This document shows positions 1-5,849 of a stretch of DNA of 5,996 bases, piece after piece. The stretch is from Desulfuromusa sp. (GTDB lineage: Bacteria; Desulfobacterota; Desulfuromonadia; Desulfuromonadales; Geopsychrobacteraceae): positions 1 through 5,996 of the forward strand of contig JAUVCS010000065.1 in the NCBI GenBank assembly GCA_030590745.1, given 5' to 3'. The notes beneath the pieces were generated by a model that saw only the letters and a list, made by a program, of their open reading frames with translations, did not search any database and was not told the DNA's origin. A program made the translations under genes and the position numbers. Position 1 is the stretch's first letter. Each line of letters starts with the position of its first letter.

Positions 1-789
1 GAGCCCAAGCACATCTGCTCCCGACTGCTTGACCAGTTCGAGCATGGTCCCACCACCTTTAACAAAATAGATGATCGGTATTCCATCACGCTTTAAGCCA
101 TCAATCAATTGTTTAACATACGGGAGGATATAACGCTCATAATCATGCGGCGCCAACAGACCCCCCCAGGTATCAAAAATTTGGATCGTCTGCGCTCCAG
201 CTTCGATCTGCATATTCAGATAACGCCGATCCATTTCGGTGATCTTTTGCATCAATGCATCATAGAGGGGAAAGTCGGAATACATCATCTGTTTCAGGCT
301 GGCAAAATCTTTACTCCCCTTCCCCTCCACCATATAGCAGGCCAAAGTAAAGGGAGCTCCACCGAAACCAATCAACGGGACGCGACCCTCAAATGCCACG
401 CGCAAACGTTTAATAATGGCTGGTACGTAGGAAACAGCTTGTGCCATATCTTCTGGAATAACCAGAGCATCAACATCGGCGGCGGTACGGATCGGGTTCT
501 CAAACACGGGACCGGGAACGAAGTCGAGATTCATCCCCATTGGTTCTATCGGGGTCAGAATATCGGAAAACAAAATCGCTGCATCGACGTCGAGCAGGTC
601 AATCGGCTGGATTGTCACTTCCGCAGCCCGAGCCGGATCTTTGCACAGATCAAGAAATGTCCCGCCACCTTGGGCGCGAACTTCTTTGTACTGCTTCAGG
701 TAACGACCAGCCTGGCGCATCAGCCAGACAGGAACACGGTCGACAGGTTGACACCAGCAGGCTTTGATAAAATCATATTCGGTGGTCAT
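1..789 (-). CDS. hemE: Uroporphyrinogen decarboxylase HemE (3' end cut by window edge)
   Basis: HemE removes the four acetate carboxyls of uroporphyrinogen III to give coproporphyrinogen III in the cytoplasm, without a cofactor. The reverse strand from the ATG at 789 reads 263 uninterrupted codons to the window edge. The family signature MRQAGRYL lies at residues 24-31 (Arg25 and Arg29 match the substrate-binding arginines). The conserved aspartate is Asp76 in AILFSDIL, and Tyr152 sits in the GFGGAPFTLACY block, matching the active-site Asp and Tyr of known enzymes. Full-length HemE has about 340-350 residues, so roughly 80 residues, including the C-terminal conserved histidine, are outside the window. 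The start is supported by AGGAG nine bases upstream. It lies 48 nt downstream of the radical SAM gene and is probably co-transcribed with it. The family assignment is secure; the missing end means intactness cannot be judged. Confidence 0.96.
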   Translation of the reverse strand, partial: MTTEYDFIKACWCQPVDRVPVWLMRQAGRYLKQYKEVRAQGGGTFLDLCKDPARAAEVTIQPIDLLDVDAAILFSDILTPIEPMGMNLDFVPGPVFENPIRTAADVDALVIPEDMAQAVSYVPAIIKRLRVAFEGRVPLIGFGGAPFTLACYMVEGKGSKDFASLKQMMYSDFPLYDALMQKITEMDRRYLNMQIEAGAQTIQIFDTWGGLLAPHDYERYILPYVKQLIDGLKRDGIPIIYFVKGGGTMLELVKQSGADVLGL

Positions 790-837
790 AGAACGAATCT
801 CCTGTAAAATAAATTAAACCATTCAAAACGATATGGA

Positions 838-1947
838 TTATTTTTCTGCGTTCACCGCCGCCTCTTCTGCCAACCGTTTTCTGGTTTTTATCGGAATATA
901 GTTACAGAACGGCTCCTCGGCCATATAGTCACCGTGAACAGCATCTGCACGGGCGCGGCAGCCACCACAGACATTGATGTACTCACATTCACCACATCTT
1001 CCCTTGTAGGCTTTGAAATCTCGCAAGTCATTGAAAACTTTGGAGTTAAACCAGAGATCTTTGAAGGATGTTTCTTTGACGTTGCCAACGGTTCTGAGAA
1101 AATAGGAACAGGGCTTCAGGTTTCCTTCGCAATCGATCATACAGATACTCTGTGCAGCGATACACCCTTTACCACCACCAGTGGAGAAGGTGAGGCTACG
1201 CCGCTTGAACGATTCTCCCTCTGCTTTAGCCTGCTGCGGTACAATACGATAGTAATGAGGCGCGCAGGTTGGACGCATCAGAATCTCATCTTCCTGCTTC
1301 TCCTGCTGATAGTGCCAAGACAAAATTTCTTCGTAATCCTCCTTACTGACCAGCTCATCCATAATCTCTTTACCACGACCGGTGGGAACAATCATGAACA
1401 TGTACCAGGCGGTTGCTCCAAGTTTTTTGGCAACTTTAAAGCAGTTGCCAATATCGTGCTGGTTGCGTTTGGTAAAGGATGAGTTGATGATAAATTTTAT
1501 CCCGTTTCGACGCATCGTTTCAGCGGCGCGGATGGTTCCTGCATAGGCCCCTTCGCAGCCGCGAAAGTTATCGTGAATTTCAGCGGTTGAACCATCCAGA
1601 GAGAGGGAGACCATTTTAATTCCGGTCTCTTTCATCTTCTGGCAGATTTCATCGGTGACATAGGTGCCGTTGGTGGCGATACACATGCGCAGCCCCTTGT
1701 CGGTCCCGTACTGGGCTATCTCAAAAAGATCGGGGCGCATCAGCGGTTCTCCTCCGGAGAGGACAAATACCGGCTTGGAAACCTCACAGATATCATCAAT
1801 CAATTTAAATGCTTCCGCTGTGGTAAAATCACCTTCCGAGGCTTCCATGTCGGAAGAGCAGCGGCAGTGAACACAGCTGAGATTACACCGTTGGGTCGCT
1901 TCCCAGGCAATCCATTTGGGGATAAATTCTTCTTTTTTGGAACTCAT
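838..1947 (-). CDS. ahbD: Radical SAM heme b synthase, AhbD-like (Fe-coproporphyrin III decarboxylase)
   Basis: A 369-residue radical SAM enzyme. The 4Fe-4S/SAM motif CX3CX2C is at Cys21, Cys25 and Cys28, and GGEP at 65-68. The C-terminal third is a SPASM-type, cysteine-rich region (Cys262, 269, 273, 280, 318, 321, 327, 330, 348) with the CGGCRAR signature, so one or more auxiliary Fe-S clusters are expected. The family includes AhbC, AhbD, NirJ and peptide-modifying enzymes. The segment [11 protein letters not shown] and the absence of the NADG-type segment I associate with AhbC/NirJ favour AhbD, which converts two propionates of Fe-coproporphyrin III to vinyls, giving heme b. That sub-assignment rests on remembered family features plus the adjacent hemE. 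The start is ATG 1947: CAGGAG lies five bases upstream, whereas the longer TTG start at 1971 would place that site inside the gene. The main alternative is another SPASM enzyme of the NirJ/AhbC group. Confidence 0.8.
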   Translation of the reverse strand: MSSKKEEFIPKWIAWEATQRCNLSCVHCRCSSDMEASEGDFTTAEAFKLIDDICEVSKPVFVLSGGEPLMRPDLFEIAQYGTDKGLRMCIATNGTYVTDEICQKMKETGIKMVSLSLDGSTAEIHDNFRGCEGAYAGTIRAAETMRRNGIKFIINSSFTKRNQHDIGNCFKVAKKLGATAWYMFMIVPTGRGKEIMDELVSKEDYEEILSWHYQQEKQEDEILMRPTCAPHYYRIVPQQAKAEGESFKRRSLTFSTGGGKGCIAAQSICMIDCEGNLKPCSYFLRTVGNVKETSFKDLWFNSKVFNDLRDFKAYKGRCGECEYINVCGGCRARADAVHGDYMAEEPFCNYIPIKTRKRLAEEAAVNAEK

Positions 1948-1952
1948 AATAA

Positions 1953-1958
1953 CTCCTG
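1953..1958 (-). promoter_or_regulatory. Ribosome binding site of ahbD
   Basis: The minus strand reads CAGGAG, then TTATT, then ATG at 1947. This site decides the start of the radical SAM gene: the frame stays open for eight more codons to a TTG at 1971, but no comparable site precedes that TTG. Confidence 0.8.
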
Positions 1959-1993
1959 ATAGGCAAATCAAAAACCACTGTTACCAGACTACT

Positions 1994-2037
1994 ACAACTA
2001 TTTCAGCAAGCTCAAGGAACTTGACTAAAATAGTTGT
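1994..2037. repeat. Long imperfect inverted repeat (hairpin) upstream of ahbD
   Basis: ACAACTATTT at 1994-2003 is the exact reverse complement of AAATAGTTGT at 2028-2037. The pairing continues inward after one mismatch: AG (2005-2006) with CT (2025-2026), then, past one bulged base, CAAG (2007-2010) with CTTG (2020-2023), leaving a nine-base loop. A run of five T (2037-2041) follows on the plus strand only, so it resembles an intrinsic terminator for plus-strand transcription, although both flanking genes are on the minus strand. On the minus strand the stem is preceded by A5 and is not followed by a T run. It could end transcription of the upstream minus-strand gene weakly, act as an operator or leader structure for ahbD, or block antisense transcription. 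The structure is seen directly; the role is unknown. Confidence 0.6.
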
Positions 2038-2061
2038 TTTTAGCAGGAACAATTCCCCAGC

Positions 2062-2784
2062 TTAATTGTCCACCGACAACCAGGTCACGTTATCCTGCGT
2101 ATACATGCTGAACGACTGAGGTGCGGCACTTTTCAACAAGGCCCAGAGATAGCCATGAATGCTTCCATCCTCGGTAAAAAGACGTTGACTCTGCAATAGA
2201 CCGAAAATTCGAGCTCTAAGAATTTGATTACACCCGACTAAATTAATGAACAGCAATTCCCGTTCCCTGGCAATCCCTTCCCGACCCAAAGGATCAGGAG
2301 CGAGGAGCAGCCCCCCTTCCAGAGCTGTGGGGATACCAATTATTTCCAGAAAATCATCGACCAGATCACGATTATACTTTTCTACCACCATTGTCTCTCC
2401 GTCAACCAGAGGGAGAGACGGGATCACAAATAAGGTCCCACGTTCTTTGAGTGGATCCTGATCGGCAAGATAATTAAGTTGCTGCAGGATACTATCGAGA
2501 TCTGCGGCAAGCATCCGCGGAGCCAACAGATAGGCATACTGAGCATATGCCGGGCGTTCTTCACCAGAGTTAAGAATCGGTTGCCATGGTTTCTCCGTCG
2601 GTGGCTGTTCCCGCAGCTTTTGTTCCTCCATCAAAACCAATAAGTCCTGCAATTTTTTCATCTTTTCCTGCAGTAATTTAATCCGTTCTTCCTTCTCCCC
2701 AGCCAACGCTGGAGAAATATGAATCTGCTGTAGACCCATCACAAACAGGAAGCAACAGAGAAAACACGTCAACATTTTCAACAT
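2062..2784 (-). CDS. Exported coiled-coil protein of unknown function
   Basis: A 240-residue protein I do not recognise. Residues 1-28 form a signal peptide: Lys3, a hydrophobic stretch to about residue 23, then ALA before Gly29 as a likely signal peptidase I site. The signal-peptide cysteines (7, 10, 11) do not form a convincing lipobox. Residues 30-60 are rich in Glu, Lys and Leu with heptad spacing, a likely short coiled coil, followed by a Pro-containing linker to about 75. The remaining 165 residues look globular, with alternating hydrophobic segments (for example GTLFVIPSLPLVDGE and RELLFINLVGC); no known catalytic motif is evident. The likely location is the periplasm. The start at ATG 2784 is supported by GAGGAG eight bases upstream. 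It lies 114 nt upstream of ahbD in the same direction, so it could be transcribed into ahbD, but the hairpin between them may separate the units. Function unassigned. Confidence 0.8.
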   Translation of the reverse strand: MLKMLTCFLCCFLFVMGLQQIHISPALAGEKEERIKLLQEKMKKLQDLLVLMEEQKLREQPPTEKPWQPILNSGEERPAYAQYAYLLAPRMLAADLDSILQQLNYLADQDPLKERGTLFVIPSLPLVDGETMVVEKYNRDLVDDFLEIIGIPTALEGGLLLAPDPLGREGIARERELLFINLVGCNQILRARIFGLLQSQRLFTEDGSIHGYLWALLKSAAPQSFSMYTQDNVTWLSVDN

Positions 2785-2805
2785 GAATTAAACTCCTCGG
2801 GAATC

Positions 2806-2856
2806 AATGCCATTAAAACCGGACAACTATACAGAAAAATTGTCAACTATGGCATT
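2806..2856. repeat. Nested inverted repeats in the leader or promoter of the exported coiled-coil gene
   Basis: The outer arms are AATGCCAT (2806-2813) and ATGGCATT (2849-2856). The inner arms are GACAA (2822-2826) and TTGTC (2840-2844), around a 13-base loop. Within this, CAACTAT occurs twice as a direct repeat (2824-2830 and 2844-2850). The block ends 21 bases upstream of the minus-strand ATG at 2784, so it may be an operator overlapping the promoter or a structured mRNA leader. The symmetry is seen directly; regulatory function is inferred. Confidence 0.5.
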
Positions 2857-2980
2857 CAAATATCCTGTTTTCTTGAATTTTATCCCGATAAAATCAATCT
2901 GAAGGCAAAAAAATAATACATATATTAATCCAAATAATGAACTATATAGTATTTTATATGTAATATTATGCGATAAATGT

Positions 2981-3009
2981 TTGACTAAAAAATAATAATG
3001 TGCTATCTC
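2981..3009 (+). promoter_or_regulatory. Candidate sigma-70 promoter for the heme-sensor operon
   Basis: TTGACT (2981-2986) matches the -35 consensus in five of six bases. After a 17-base spacer lies TATCTC (3004-3009), a weak -10 preceded by TGC, which gives an extended -10 arrangement. The very AT-rich DNA upstream could serve as an UP element. Transcription would begin near 3015, leaving a leader of about 45-50 bases before the ATG at 3063. The match is moderate. Confidence 0.4.
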
Positions 3010-3047
3010 TAACCTTACCGTATCACAGTCAAACAACTCTGCTAGAC

Positions 3048-3054
3048 GAAAGGG
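3048..3054 (+). promoter_or_regulatory. Ribosome binding site of the heme-sensor gene
   Basis: GAAAGGG lies eight bases before ATG 3063. It decides the start: the frame is open further up to a GTG at 3000, but that extension would put polar residues ahead of the N-terminal membrane segment, overlap the likely -10 element and lack a comparable site. Confidence 0.7.
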
Positions 3055-3062
3055 AAAATCTG

Positions 3063-3932
3063 ATGGGCATCCGAATGAAATCAATCCTGATTATGGGAAT
3101 TTTAGGTTTACTGGCGATTACCGCTATCGGTGCCATAAGCTACCAACTTAGCGTTGCCAATGCTCTTAAAGAGGCAAAAAGCAAAAGTAAAATTATTCTT
3201 AACTATGCCATGGCAACAAAAAAATATATGAAGACGGTGCAGCGACCATTGGTCAAAGAATTGATCGAAGAGGACCGTTTCTACCCGGAGTTAATGTCGG
3301 GCTTTGTCACGGCACGGGGAACCTTTGAATTTTTCAAACAATCGTCTCCCGACTACATGTTTAAACAGGCAACTCTTGACCCGCTCAACCTCTCCAACCT
3401 AGCCGACGTTGAAGAGGCTAAATTCATAGACTATTTTGCTAAAAATCCGACCGTCAAATCATCTGAAGGGATCATCACCAAAAAGGGTACGGATCTCTTT
3501 TACTTTGCCCAACCAATCAAAGTCAGCAGCTCCAACTGTCTGAACTGTCACGGCGATCCCTACGATGCGCCCAAGGACCAGGTTGAAATTTATGGAACCG
3601 AAACCGGTTACAACTGGAACTTGAACGACACTGTTGCCGCATTTGTTGTTTACATTCCAACAGCAGAAGCAATCGCGGCAGCAAAAAAACTCTCCATGAC
3701 CCTGATGGCAATCGGAGCCGGCGGAATTTTTCTGGTGTTGTTGATTCTGTGGTTTTTTCTCAATCGCAGCATTGTTGTGCCGATTGTTGAACTGGCACAG
3801 CGAACCGAAGATTTCAGTCTTGGTGAAAACCTCAATGCACCGATTACTAACAAGTCAAAGGATGAAATTGGCACATTGGCACATGCTATCGAACGGCTGC
3901 GGATCAGCCTGGTTAAACTACTGCAGGAATAA
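3063..3932 (+). CDS. Membrane c-type heme sensor: DUF3365 (Tll0287-like) domain plus HAMP, no output domain
   Basis: A 289-residue inner-membrane protein. Order: N-terminal membrane helix (about 6-25), periplasmic domain (about 30-208), second membrane helix (210-233), cytoplasmic HAMP domain (234 to about 286). The periplasmic part fits the DUF3365/Tll0287-like sensor family and contains CLNCH (Cys159, Cys162, His163), a CXXCH site for covalent heme c attachment, followed by GDP, as is common in this family. The HAMP shows the conserved Pro of its first helix (VVPIVEL) and the DEIGTL motif at the start of the second. The protein stops right after HAMP: there is no methyl-accepting, kinase or cyclase domain, so any signal must pass to a partner. 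It is the first gene of a tight four-gene operon, 15 nt before the TPR-OmpA gene. A role as redox, gas or heme-ligand sensor is inferred from domain makeup; the ligand is unknown. Confidence 0.85.
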   Translation: MGIRMKSILIMGILGLLAITAIGAISYQLSVANALKEAKSKSKIILNYAMATKKYMKTVQRPLVKELIEEDRFYPELMSGFVTARGTFEFFKQSSPDYMFKQATLDPLNLSNLADVEEAKFIDYFAKNPTVKSSEGIITKKGTDLFYFAQPIKVSSSNCLNCHGDPYDAPKDQVEIYGTETGYNWNLNDTVAAFVVYIPTAEAIAAAKKLSMTLMAIGAGGIFLVLLILWFFLNRSIVVPIVELAQRTEDFSLGENLNAPITNKSKDEIGTLAHAIERLRISLVKLLQE

Positions 3933-3947
3933 GGTCAGGATAATTTC

Positions 3948-4808
3948 ATGATTAAGGCTCTGCAACTGTTTGTTTGTACCTGTATTTTCTCTCTTATTGC
4001 CAACCCACTTCTGGCGGCAAAGCAGGATTGTGGAGAAATAACGGTTCAAATTAAAAAGGAGAGGAATCTGCTAAAAAAACAGGTTCTTCTCAAGCAGGCG
4101 CTGGAACTCTGTCCTGACAATGCAGAAATCCACTACAGTTGTGCCTACGCAGCAGAAAGACTGCGAAAGTACGAAAAAGCCCAGTCTCATTACCTTAAAA
4201 CAACTGAAATTGACGGCAATTACGCTAAAGCCTATTTCGGATTGGGTGACATTTATATGGTGCTGGGAAATTCTGGAGCAGCGATCCCAGCCTATGAAAA
4301 AGGGTTACAACTTGTACCGAAAAACCGGCGGGCCAGAGCATCTCTTGAGGTTGCCCGGATAAAATATAAATCGGAGCAGGGACAAACAATTACTACCGGC
4401 GAGTTTATCCAGGTTATGCAACAGAGCAAGAAAAAAGAGACCACTCAGGGAGCTGTTGACGGACCTCTGTTACGGATGCAGATTCATTTTTATGTAGCAT
4501 CATCTCAACTCTCTGAAAAAGCAAAAGCGCAGCTGGTGACTGTCGGTAAAGCTCTTGAAAGTCCGACCCTAAATGGAGCAACATTTGAAATTTCCGGACA
4601 TACCGACAATACCGGAACACCGGAAACGAACCTGATACTGTCAAAATATCGGGCAGAACAAGTCAGAGAGTATCTTCTGACAACCTTCACCATCAAACCG
4701 GAAACATTAATAGTTGCATACTACGGGGATACCCGTCCGGTGCTACCAGGCACAACGATAGAAAACCGGGCCATGAACCGTCGGGTTGAGTTCAAACGAT
4801 TAGAATAA
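3948..4808 (+). CDS. Periplasmic TPR protein with C-terminal OmpA-like peptidoglycan-binding domain
   Basis: A 286-residue exported protein. Residues 1-23/24 form a signal peptide (Lys3, hydrophobic core, LLAA before Lys25). Residues 36-57 look like half a TPR, 58-91 and 92-125 two full TPRs (the second with the A-Y-G-L-G-Y pattern and P near its end), and about 126-170 a linker. Residues 172-286 are an OmpA C-terminal domain: MQIHFYVASSQL, FEISGHTDNTG, and NRAMNRRVEF near the end. Asp220 and Arg235 have the 15-residue spacing of the two OmpA residues that bind meso-diaminopimelate, so peptidoglycan binding is likely intact. There is no lipobox and no beta-barrel, so it is probably periplasmic and wall-bound. 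It starts at ATG 3948, with AGGA seven bases upstream. As second gene of the operon it could dock the heme sensor's periplasmic domain to the wall; that is inference. Confidence 0.87.
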   Translation: MIKALQLFVCTCIFSLIANPLLAAKQDCGEITVQIKKERNLLKKQVLLKQALELCPDNAEIHYSCAYAAERLRKYEKAQSHYLKTTEIDGNYAKAYFGLGDIYMVLGNSGAAIPAYEKGLQLVPKNRRARASLEVARIKYKSEQGQTITTGEFIQVMQQSKKKETTQGAVDGPLLRMQIHFYVASSQLSEKAKAQLVTVGKALESPTLNGATFEISGHTDNTGTPETNLILSKYRAEQVREYLLTTFTIKPETLIVAYYGDTRPVLPGTTIENRAMNRRVEFKRLE

Positions 4809-4834
4809 TAAATCCAGAAGATTTTGGAGTAAAA

Positions 4835-5173
4835 ATGGCAACCCTAGAGGAATTCAAAAGTGCGACCGCCAGCCTGACCGGCATTAAAAGACTCGTCGTG
4901 GTCACCAGAGACGGAACCGTTCTTCTCCACAGTGGCAAACAGAATGATCGGCTTGGGGATTATGTCGCCTATATTGCAATAACCGCCGAGCAACTGAAAC
5001 CCTATCTGGGATTTACCGGACCCTACCACATGATCATGGAACAGAACTCCGGAGACCGGATACTGACCCTGCTCGGCGAACAAGTTATTATTGGCTTTGA
5101 TCTCGACTCCCATGTCTCTCCTGCAATCATCATTGATCAACTGGCTCATCTTGTCGATCAGATCAGAATATAG
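4835..5173 (+). CDS. Single-domain Roadblock/LC7 family protein
   Basis: A 112-residue cytoplasmic protein consistent with one Roadblock/LC7 fold, the family of MglB and eukaryotic dynein light chain LC7. Predicted order: helix (LEEFKSATASL), strands (KRLVVVTRDG, TVLLHS), long helix (about 40-60), strands (YHMIMEQ, RILTLLGEQVIIGFDL), C-terminal helix (about 94-112). TRDGTVLLHSG matches the usual first hairpin, where family members carry a D-G turn. Bacterial members typically form dimers and act on, or scaffold, Ras-like GTPases such as MglA; no GTPase is encoded here. GGAG lies five bases before ATG 4835. It sits 26 nt downstream of the TPR-OmpA gene and 9 nt before a second Roadblock-like gene, so the two may form a heterodimer. 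The assignment is by fold pattern, not catalytic motif, so family membership is likely but the role is unassigned. Confidence 0.75.
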   Translation: MATLEEFKSATASLTGIKRLVVVTRDGTVLLHSGKQNDRLGDYVAYIAITAEQLKPYLGFTGPYHMIMEQNSGDRILTLLGEQVIIGFDLDSHVSPAIIIDQLAHLVDQIRI

Positions 5174-5182
5174 AGGTAATTT

Positions 5183-5800
5183 ATGCAGACTTTTCTTGAT
5201 GAGATAAAAGCAACACCAGGCGTGCTGGGATCATCAATATACACAACCAAAAAAGGGATTATTGCAACCAACCTGCCGGAGATCTTCAAGGCCGATGCTC
5301 AGGTACGGATCGGCAGTATTTTACAGCGAATATTCAAATTGAATGAAACGGTCATGCTGGATGTAAATTCCTTTGAAATTCAGTATGATGAAGCACTTAT
5401 GCTGGTCAAAAGACTCTGCACTGACTCGGCTCTGATTATTATCTGCGAACCTGATGCTAAAGTTCCCCTGATCAATATGACCGTCAGCATGCTCACAACA
5501 GAAATGCTGAATAGTATGGAAAATTGCGAGAAAATCCCGGAAGTGCAACAACCTAAGGATCCAGAAGAGGTTCTCACCGGGCCGCTCGCAGCAGACCTTA
5601 CCCAGATAAAACGGGCACTGGCCAAGTGTATCGGCCCGGTCGCGGGGATAACCTTAAAGAAAGCGATCAAAGAGTGGTTAAAAACCGAAGAGCCCAGTAA
5701 GACCAGTCTGAAAAACCTGACCGGGATTCTCCTTCTGGAAATTGACGATGAAAAATCGAAGCAGGGATTTCTCAATGACATCAAAAAAATAGTGACATAG
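5183..5800 (+). CDS. Roadblock-like protein with C-terminal helical domain
   Basis: A 205-residue cytoplasmic protein. Residues 1 to about 110 resemble a Roadblock/LC7 domain: helix (QTFLDEIKATPGV), hairpin (GSSIYTTKKGIIATN), long helix (about 37-53), strands (NETVMLDVNSFEIQYD, EALMLVKRL, SALIIICEP), and a closing helix (about 96-112). A charged, proline-containing linker (about 115-132) leads to a helical domain (about 133-205) with IGPVAGITLKKAIKEW (Gly151-Pro152). Such an I-G-P-[IV]-A segment recurs, as I remember, in small C-terminal domains of bacterial signalling proteins, where its role is unclear. The stop of the preceding gene overlaps this gene's ribosome binding site (TAGAGG), six bases before ATG 5183, so translational coupling is likely. 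It is the last gene of the operon; no clear terminator hairpin follows. It may pair with the preceding Roadblock protein. Function unassigned. Confidence 0.7.
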   Translation: MQTFLDEIKATPGVLGSSIYTTKKGIIATNLPEIFKADAQVRIGSILQRIFKLNETVMLDVNSFEIQYDEALMLVKRLCTDSALIIICEPDAKVPLINMTVSMLTTEMLNSMENCEKIPEVQQPKDPEEVLTGPLAADLTQIKRALAKCIGPVAGITLKKAIKEWLKTEEPSKTSLKNLTGILLLEIDDEKSKQGFLNDIKKIVT

Positions 5801-5849
5801 AAAAATTCAAGCATAGCTCAGGATTCAGTAGATCACAGCAGCAAACAGT

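Larger units (their letters stand above)
2785..3062. other. AT-rich divergent control region
   Basis: These 278 bases separate the divergent starts at 2784 (minus) and 3063 (plus). The middle, about 2905-3000, is extremely AT-rich and contains short perfect palindromes (ACTATATAGT at 2941-2950, TAATATTA at 2961-2968). An open minus-strand frame (2827-3084) across it has compositionally poor, protein-unlike content and overlaps the plus-strand gene start, so I do not call a gene. The side near 2800-2860 carries nested inverted repeats and the side near 2980-3010 a plausible plus-strand promoter. Both flanking transcription units probably start here. Confidence 0.7.

Noticed and set aside
109..807. 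Long plus-strand open frame of 232 codons
   Set aside because: It is antisense to hemE, whose minus-strand reading shows all the family motifs; the plus-strand product is low-plausibility and has no ribosome binding site.
934..1482. Plus-strand open frame of 182 codons
   Set aside because: Antisense to the radical SAM gene, whose cysteine motifs and SPASM region make the minus strand clearly the coding one.
2041..2060. Possible sigma-54 (-24/-12) promoter on the minus strand upstream of ahbD
   Set aside because: The GG and TGC elements are spaced correctly, but the rest of the consensus is absent, so the match is not better than chance.
2827..3084. Minus-strand open frame of 85 codons in the divergent region
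   Set aside because: It runs through very AT-rich DNA, overlaps the start and ribosome binding site of the heme-sensor gene, covers the likely promoter and encodes no recognisable domain.
4844..5149. Minus-strand open frame of 101 codons
   Set aside because: Antisense to the first Roadblock gene; no ribosome binding site or domain signature.
5380..5814. Minus-strand open frame of 144 codons
   Set aside because: Antisense to the second Roadblock-like gene, which has a good ribosome binding site and operon spacing; the antisense product is Ser/Ile-rich without recognisable features.
5801..5849. Search for a bidirectional terminator between the convergent genes
   Set aside because: Only a three-base stem (AGC ATA GCT) was found, with no adjacent T run, so no terminator is called.
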